Shown: positions 60,101-64,000 of the stretch, piece by piece | Layout: every line of letters starts with the position of its first letter | How positions within the stretch are numbered: the first letter of the stretch is position 1 | Origin: Actinophytocola sp963826035 | Lineage (GTDB): Bacteria; Actinomycetota; Actinomycetes; Mycobacteriales; Pseudonocardiaceae | NCBI GenBank assembly: GCA_963826035.1 | Contig: CAWGVZ010000020.1 | Coordinates: forward strand, 310,001-374,000 | Length of the DNA: 64,000 nt | Direction: 5' to 3' | Made by a program: the position numbers and the translations under genes | The notes under the pieces: generated by a model | Databases searched by the model: none | The model's input: only the letters and a program-made list of their open reading frames with translations | Told to the model about the DNA's origin: nothing

Positions 60101-63100
60101 GTGGCCAGCCGGTCCAGGTTCACGTCGTAGGTGGCCGTCAGCGCCGTCGACCCGCCGGGCATGGTCACGCCCGTCAGCTGGTCGGCCGCATTCGCGCCGT
60201 AGCGGTGGTGCGCGGCGACCGCCACCGCGCCGAGCGGCCGCGAGTACACGGCCACCTCGTCGATGGCGCCCGTGAAGTACCGCGTGGCCGCCGTGCCCCA
60301 GCCCGGCCACGAGCCGGGGGTGGTCACGGTGGCGGCGCCGAGCTGGTTGAACGTCAGCAGCGCGTGGTCGAGGGTGGCGGTCGTCTGTCCTACCCGGACA
60401 CCGTCGAGGTAGAGCGTCTGCGTGGTTCCCATGGAGGACAGCACCGCGTGGTGCCACCGGCCGTCGTTGACCGCGCCGGCCGACGTGACCGGTGCGATGG
60501 TGGTGTTGCCGAACTGACCGCGCAGCTTGCCGTCGGTGCCGATGTACAGGACGGGCACACCCCGGCCGGGTGCCGTGCCGAACGCCTTGTCCTGGTAGCC
60601 GAGCAGCGGCCCGCCGGTGCCGGTGGTGGCCGCCTTGAACCACAGCTCGACCGCGCCGTCGCGGCTCTTCTTCACCACCCCCTTCGGCAGGTCCACCCGC
60701 GACGAGGTGCCGTTGAACGTGGCCGCCGTACCGGTGGCACCGGCGAGCGCACCCGCGCCGCCGAGCGTCACGGACGTGTACTTGGCGGCGTCCTCGCCGA
60801 GGTTGACGGCGATCTCGCTGCCGGCGTTGCCGCCCTCGGCCTCGCCCAGCCGCCAGTACGACTCCGGCTTCGAGTCGAGCACGGCGCTGCGGTAGTGCGA
60901 GCCCGCCGCGTACTCGTAGGTGGTGCACACCGCGCCAGGAGCGCACACCTTGGTCAGCACGTCACCGAAGTACGTGTAGTCCCAGGAGGTGTCGAGGTCG
61001 GTGGTCACCTTCGTGACGTGCGCGCCGGTCCAGGTGAACCGCAGCGCGCGGCCGGCCGTGTTGGTCTGGCTGTTGGACACCTGCGCCTTCGTGAGCTTGC
61101 CGCTCGTGTCGTAGGTGAGCACCACCGAACGCTGCGCGGCGTCGGTGATCCTGATCAGCCGGCCGCCGGAGTCGAACCGGTACACCACCCCCGCCCGGTC
61201 GGCCAGCGTCCACGCGCCGGACGTCAGGGTGAGCGCGGCCGACCGGACCGAGGGTGCGGCGAACGTGCCGTCGGCGTTGCGGCCGAACCGCACGGCCTGG
61301 CCGTCCGGATAGGTCACCACCACGTTGCCGGAACCATCGTCGTCGGTGGTGAGCCGCATATCGTACCTGGTGGTCCAGCCGGCACCGAACGCGTTGTCCC
61401 GCCTCGGGTCCAGGCTGTTGTACGTGCGGATGAGATTGAGTTCCGGGCCGGCCGTGGCGGCCGTCGCGTCGACCGCGACCGTGGAAAGGTTGCCGGACTG
61501 CGCGTCGTACTCGCGTTCCTGCGCCGCCTCCGCGGCCCCGGCGATCCGGGAGGTGATGTCGGGCTGCGGCACGTCGGCGAGAATGGTCGAGTAGTCCGAC
61601 GACACCTCGGTCGTGCCGTCCTTCACGAACACCCGCCACAGGTAAGCCTTCGTCCACGCCATCCGTCCTACTGGGACGGTCCACGCCTGACTCGCCTGGG
61701 AGCCGGAGGTCGTACAGGACACGGGGGCGCCAGCCGGGCCGCGGTCGCAGATCTCGAACCGGAAACTCAGCGACGAGCCGGGTGGCGCGTCGATGTCGAG
61801 GGCACGTCCCCACAGCACGGGGGTCAGCGTCGGCGCCTGGTATCCGTTGGGCGGGAACAGCTCCTGCACGACCGGCGGCAGGTCGGTGACCTCCAGCACG
61901 ATCCGCGCCGGCGCCACCTGATGGTCGGTGAACACGATCCCGCCGGTCCGGACCATGGTGAAGTCGAGGAAGTACCGGCCTGGCGGCAACGGCTTGATCG
62001 TCGCGTCGAACGTCACCCGCGCGTTCCTGGCGACCGTGGTGGTGAGGTCGGCCGCGCGGAACTGGCCGACCGCCGCACCGGTCTGTGCTTTGTAGACACG
62101 ATAGGCGAGGTAGTAGCCGCCCGGGTTCCACGGGTCCTTGCTCCGGTTGGTGACCGTGACCTTGGCCTTGCCGCTCTGGTTCTGCAGCACCGGCGGGTCG
62201 GGCACCGGGTTCGGGATCGAGTACTCGGCGTTGTACGGGCTGTGCGTCACGTACAGCCTCGGCTGGTTGGCGGCCGCGCTCGACCCGACGAACCGCTTGC
62301 CGCTCAACGAGTCCGACACGTTCGCGCGCAGCGAGATGCCGTTGTTAGCCGTGGTGCCGTCGACCCAGCCCTGCACCAGCCGGGTGCCACCGGCGCCGAG
62401 GTCGAACAGCTCGGCCGCCGTCGGGCAGGCCGAGGTGGTCTGGCCCTGCGCGAACCACCCGTGCGCGAACGACCGGCTGGCCATCGACGCGCCCACCGCC
62501 GGTCCGGGATAGGAGTAGCCGCCGGTCGGTGTCCACGCGCCGGTGACCGGGTGGACGGTGACCGGGCGGGCCCGGCACGAGTTGGCGTCGTAGTTGACCA
62601 CCTGGAGCTGCGCGCCGTAGATCGTGTTGAACCGCAGGCGGTTCACGAGCGTGCCGAACTTGAGGTAGGACGCGGTGGACGCGCCGGCCACGGCACCGAC
62701 CTGCAGCTCCGACCCACCCGACACCGACGACCCGCCGCGCACGTACATGGCGGCGTCGGCCTTGTCGTTGTCGACCGGGAGGCTCACGGTCGGGTCGACG
62801 TGCACGGGGAACTGGCGGGCCGGGTCACGCAGCCACGCGTCGTCGACCGTGACCTCGAGGGTGTTGCCGTCGAGCCGGTAGGTGACGGCCGTCGACAGCG
62901 CGGCCGCCGAGTCGACCATGTTTCCCGCCGGTATCACGGCTTTGACGTCACCGGCCGCGTCGGTGAGCACGACCTGGCCGTCGGCGAGGGTTGGTGTCAA
63001 ACCGCTGAGCCGGAACGGGAAGCGGAACGTGCGGGACGTGTCCGCGTTGCGCAGGACCAGGGTTTCCTTGATGCCGCCCGCTCGGGCCGCCAGATGGAGG

Positions 63101-63768
63101 TCGACGCCCGGCAGGACCCCGGGATAGGTGACGGAGTCCGCGCCGGCCACGCCGGTGGCGGGAGCCGCGCCTTCGAGACCGTAGGCCAGTTCGTGGTCGC
63201 CGAACCGCATCCCGGCGAGCCTGGCGGAGTCCGCGCGCGCGGCGAACTCGAGAGCGGCGGAGTTCGTGGGGTTCACCCAGCCGGTGTCGGTCGGCGTGAG
63301 CTTCGTGTCGATGGGGAGCCAGTTCCCGTCGCGGTCGCGGAAGTTCAGCGGTGTCGCGGAGAACTCGGTGGTCTCGGTGCCGTCGGTGTTCGTGTAGACC
63401 CGTTCGTGCGCGCCACGGGCATCGGGTCTCTCTCGGCTGGTGGTGCGGTCGAACCCCGTGCGCCGCGTGGGTCCGGTCGCCACGGACGCGGTGTTGCCGG
63501 CGGCCGCGTCGAGTTCGTTGCGCGGGTAGCGGGAGCGTTGAGAGGCCGGGACCGTGCGGTTGGGTCTGCCGACCTCGAGATGGGCCTGTCCGGAAGCACT
63601 GCCCCACCGCTGATCCGGCGCCTCGTGGAAGGGATACCCGTTGGCTCCGAAGGGATAGGTCGGTTCGACCGCATCACCGGCGAGCCCGACTCCCAACACG
63701 ACCACGAGGCCCAGGCAACCGGCCCGCACAAGGCGTCCGCGCCGGAATCTGAACGGGTGAGAAGCCAC
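54130..63768 (-). CDS. Giant RHS/YD-repeat protein with LamG, Hint domain and unrecognised C-terminal tail (polymorphic-toxin type)
   Basis: A 3,212-residue exported protein. The GTG start with GAGG upstream gives a signal peptide (RGRLVRAGCLGLVVVLGVGL). Then: a DNRLRE/TKaaLP-like region with NTDGTETTEFSATPLNF and VHVDPTVSLPVDNDK; Ig-like segments; a LamG-type domain (about 970-1186); dozens of YD repeats (YDxxGR, YTYDxLG); the RHS core end GARWYDPNAGAFTARDTVDH and PDGQWGCGW (about 2606-2655); a lysine-rich repeat region (about 2656-2880); a Hint-type autoprotease (NSFAGDTRVRMANGGTKRID to HTYYVVAGGVDLLAHND, about 2976-3118); and a ~94-residue tail. This layout matches contact-dependent or secreted polymorphic toxins. 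The tail is Cys/His-rich and then hydrophobic; I cannot match it to a toxin family, and no immunity gene is recognised. Confidence 0.88.
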   Translation of the reverse strand: MASHPFRFRRGRLVRAGCLGLVVVLGVGLAGDAVEPTYPFGANGYPFHEAPDQRWGSASGQAHLEVGRPNRTVPASQRSRYPRNELDAAAGNTASVATGPTRRTGFDRTTSRERPDARGAHERVYTNTDGTETTEFSATPLNFRDRDGNWLPIDTKLTPTDTGWVNPTNSAALEFAARADSARLAGMRFGDHELAYGLEGAAPATGVAGADSVTYPGVLPGVDLHLAARAGGIKETLVLRNADTSRTFRFPFRLSGLTPTLADGQVVLTDAAGDVKAVIPAGNMVDSAAALSTAVTYRLDGNTLEVTVDDAWLRDPARQFPVHVDPTVSLPVDNDKADAAMYVRGGSSVSGGSELQVGAVAGASTASYLKFGTLVNRLRFNTIYGAQLQVVNYDANSCRARPVTVHPVTGAWTPTGGYSYPGPAVGASMASRSFAHGWFAQGQTTSACPTAAELFDLGAGGTRLVQGWVDGTTANNGISLRANVSDSLSGKRFVGSSAAANQPRLYVTHSPYNAEYSIPNPVPDPPVLQNQSGKAKVTVTNRSKDPWNPGGYYLAYRVYKAQTGAAVGQFRAADLTTTVARNARVTFDATIKPLPPGRYFLDFTMVRTGGIVFTDHQVAPARIVLEVTDLPPVVQELFPPNGYQAPTLTPVLWGRALDIDAPPGSSLSFRFEICDRGPAGAPVSCTTSGSQASQAWTVPVGRMAWTKAYLWRVFVKDGTTEVSSDYSTILADVPQPDITSRIAGAAEAAQEREYDAQSGNLSTVAVDATAATAGPELNLIRTYNSLDPRRDNAFGAGWTTRYDMRLTTDDDGSGNVVVTYPDGQAVRFGRNADGTFAAPSVRSAALTLTSGAWTLADRAGVVYRFDSGGRLIRITDAAQRSVVLTYDTSGKLTKAQVSNSQTNTAGRALRFTWTGAHVTKVTTDLDTSWDYTYFGDVLTKVCAPGAVCTTYEYAAGSHYRSAVLDSKPESYWRLGEAEGGNAGSEIAVNLGEDAAKYTSVTLGGAGALAGATGTAATFNGTSSRVDLPKGVVKKSRDGAVELWFKAATTGTGGPLLGYQDKAFGTAPGRGVPVLYIGTDGKLRGQFGNTTIAPVTSAGAVNDGRWHHAVLSSMGTTQTLYLDGVRVGQTTATLDHALLTFNQLGAATVTTPGSWPGWGTAATRYFTGAIDEVAVYSRPLGAVAVAAHHRYGANAADQLTGVTMPGGSTALTATYDVNLDRLATYTDRDGGTWKIGAPAVFGGDDDLRRSVQVIDPSNRANLYEYDALTNQLLRSGLPIGLELREEDRPGYPDPAPPQEVEECSTPDPGDPKFCTVIPGGSGGPVFVEHPLDGMAIRTYEYNDTGGLAKVTNENGDAVSLTYDARGNLANRTTCQRAGVCQTAYTTYPATVTNPFDPRNELPIETRDPRSASATDNTYRTTYTYTPQGDLATQTEPDGAVVRHTYSNGTESAVGGGSIPAGLLLTTTDPRGQVTRQQYYANGDLAQTTEPSGLVTKYTYDVLGRQVTETEVSDTYPAGVTTTFTYDALSRPVGVTGPVTTDAVTGVKHQQLTTTTYDVDSNATKVEEIDKLGGDPTRTTTTDYDDAGRPVRVVDAEGNETSSSYDRFGNLVSTVDALGNRYDYAYTARNAIAEVRLRAYTGDDQGGLVNDYLVVRSYSYDFAGRRASETDAMGRRYEYQYYGDDRLWKIVLKKFRGHDGVPRDYVVEENFYDNAGNPTKKVTGNGTMTLTQAFDRGGDLVSTVEDPSGLARTTTYTYDQGGSVTRVSRTGRASNVPWPMPTAAEVVDYVYDDAGNAVRETTSTGTESLVTTSTYDQRGLQLSTTDPRGNVPGADPAAYTTTFAYDELEQLVRDMGAPVAAESGGAAPQTVRPVATYGYDTFGEQTAVRDEVGNTRTWTYDKLGRPVTEAEPAYQAPGAANPVTPTTKIRYDGLGNVAEVTDPRGNSTRYTYDQLGRMVNQDEPATTNDTRAVTAYTYTRTGQPLSTTDAMGGRVEATYDDLDRPLTATEVERHPQPNNFTMSMVYDDSGNLVRTDSPSGAVTRNIYDSLGQLNRSVDPSGVSAQYGYDHSGRNVRQADHIGRTTQTVHDAAGRAVAVNKLRPDGTLAQSRRAAYDQAGNVVSATDGLGTTTTYTYDAGDQLVRQVEPVTATSSITTSFGYDAAGQRTRLTNGLGNSFLYTYNTLGLPESAIEPATTAHPNAADRTWTVGYDAGAYPAKISAPGGVTRAATYDAGGRLVEETGAGASVTTSSRKVGYDLLDQITSVSAPGGTNTYTYDDRGNLLTARGPGGSADYAYDSDGNESSRKDAAGQATFTYTNGRLATAADGLSGTVQRYGYDTAGLLSTVDFGSGRVRTFGYDDLARNTSDTLKNSAGAVVSAVNYTYNANDQIVGKSTTGTAGAGNNTYAYDLAGRLTSWTGPTGTTAYEWDAAGNRTRTGDKTATYDQRNRLLSDGDYTYSHTARGTRATRTSSGLTERFDFDAFDRMVGAAGHTYTYDGVGRLVSRDGMAVTYAGLSAEPVADGVEKFARGPEDDLLAVGDATGTTLALADEHGDIVGGFAAGDTALGGLSDSTAYDPFGEVLTTEGDTGNLGYQGDWTDPDTKQVNMGARWYDPNAGAFTARDTVDHTRGDSITANRYTYGNGDPLNVTDPDGQWGCGWCKKVTNKVSQAASWAGSKVSSGASFVSNHVSAGIKWFGSTVWSGAKFVGSKVASAAKWVGKKVKSAARWVGSKVSSGLKAIGRGISKGAKWLYKGAKNFYKSAKNVYQQSRKAVRDAINWTARKAEQARKAAVAKAKQVTRVAKKAAAYVAKHTPVRAVLAAAKPMLSAAKKLVSAAAHLPAKVVQTTRNVVADTVKSATAIYQKAVDVAGAVVENVSKAAEAVNDFAQAAAPYLKAALKVAADMSGVTDLVSCVTKGDLEACAWTAATIGGYLLGGVGGGAVRAARVASLAARHSDDAVSTVRTGRRVTDNVVDAGSCGKKNSFAGDTRVRMANGGTKRIDQVKPGDLVVATDPTTGRTEPMPVTDLIVGDGRKDLVEVSTGAGKFVATQGHPMWVAELNRWVEAGDLLPGHRFETGDHRAATVVDTREWTEERQVYNLTVDTIHTYYVVAGGVDLLAHNDSCPKHRDNGDTWGWKECNGSTSHCGVMEGIENRRTGQESRTDPFDGLADFMDKAMDGSMGIETIPLLLTAAIIPLKQGTKKAAQGIRRLFDR

Positions 63769-63880
63769 GATCCACCTCGCTGGTAGAGCGAGCACGCTTC
63801 CATCGGAGGAAGCTTCACCGACCGCCCTAACAAGTCGCTAACACGACCGAGCGTGACAAACCATGGGGTACCTTGCGCCG

Positions 63881-64000
63881 GTGGCGACAAGATCATGGTG
63901 GGGTTGGGGAAACGTCGAGGACGCGGTCACCGGTGCCGAACGGGCCGCGCTCACCGAACGGGTGGCGGCCATGCTGCCCGACGCCGATCTCACGGTGCAC
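63881..64000 (+). CDS. FAD-linked oxidase (alkyldihydroxyacetonephosphate-synthase-like), 5' end only
   Basis: Forty codons are visible, reading ATRSWWGWGNVEDAVTGAE. RSWWGWG is the usual N-terminal motif of actinomycete FAD-binding oxidases related to alkyl-DHAP synthase and glycolate oxidase. The GTG lies six bases after TACCTT (leaderless layout); an in-frame ATG at 63863 is the alternative. It is divergent from the RHS gene. The catalytic region is outside the window. Confidence 0.7.
   Translation, partial: MATRSWWGWGNVEDAVTGAERAALTERVAAMLPDADLTVH

Noticed and set aside
54800..61500. Regular repeats resembling a CRISPR or VNTR array
   Set aside because: They are the degenerate coding repeats of the YD-repeat protein (GTCGTAGGTGTAGG-type wording), with no uniform spacers.
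54457..63786. A 3,109-codon open frame antisense to the RHS gene
   Set aside because: It is the mirror of the RHS codon bias (GC-rich third positions leave the opposite frame open). It has Arg/Val/Gly-rich sequence with no domain and no initiation signal.
1..64000. tRNA or rRNA genes
   Set aside because: No cloverleaf-like stretch with GGTTCGAATCC-type T-arm and matching acceptor stem was found by eye.

Overview
The window is very GC-rich DNA with tightly packed genes, GTG starts, many 4-base start/stop overlaps (ATGA or GTGA) and strong third-position G/C. This fits an actinomycete chromosome. Two AfsR/SARP-type regulators, an ECF42-like sigma factor with its YCII partner, an F420-type oxidoreductase and repeated DTR surface modules suggest a Streptomyces-like or Pseudonocardiales genome. 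The genus cannot be fixed from the sequence alone. I saw no tRNA, rRNA, CRISPR array or replication origin.

Layout. 1-5.1 kb: the start of a secreted S1 protease, a divergent LuxR-type regulator, a 916-residue AfsR-like regulator and a small lipoprotein. 5.1-8.1 kb: a leftward SDR / LLM oxidoreductase / frameshifted RibD-like operon and the remnant of a LAL regulator. 8.1-12.1 kb: a four-gene sugar-type ABC importer operon. 12.1-18.7 kb: a secreted beta-propeller protein, a lipoprotein, a DHA2 efflux pump and a second, C-terminally clipped AfsR-like regulator. 18.6-21.7 kb: a probable YCII / sigma factor / second DHA2 pump operon. 21.8-29.2 kb: a Cys-rich secreted protein, a YcaQ/AlkZ-like winged-helix protein, NagA, an MpaB-family oxygenase and a metal/redox group (HemK2-like methyltransferase, CDGSH protein, haem-oxygenase-like protein, YbdK ligase).

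29.3-32.8 kb holds a STAS protein, a decayed hemerythrin gene, a DUF4383 protein and an intact IS1380-family element (1,677 bp, near-perfect ends, 5-bp target duplication) just upstream of a divergent NAD-dependent DNA ligase. 34.8-39.2 kb: an FAD oxidase, an ABC-F protein with a probable leader peptide and attenuator, a coupled membrane protein and a pore-less voltage-sensor-like protein. 39.4-47.8 kb: a catabolic block. Five overlapping leftward genes (CoA-transferase, citryl-CoA-lyase-like, LigB-type and LigA-type dioxygenase subunits, dehydrogenase) lie next to an IclR regulator and a divergent amidohydrolase with two unrecognised partners.

47.9-51.8 kb: a broken serine hydrolase, a cysteine-containing regulator divergent from GTP cyclohydrolase I, a class V aminotransferase and a small membrane protein. 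51.8-63.8 kb: a 3,212-residue RHS/YD-repeat protein ending in a Hint domain and an unrecognised tail, followed 17 bases later by a secreted DTR-module protein. The window ends inside an FAD-linked oxidase gene.

Three patterns cross the window. Convergent gene pairs are often separated by long perfect hairpins without U-tracts. A short palindromic element with an AACGACGC core recurs in intergenic spaces. Several genes start 6-7 bases after a TAnnnT box, which suggests leaderless transcripts. Four genes (LAL, RibD-like, hemerythrin, serine hydrolase) are broken by single-base indels or larger lesions.
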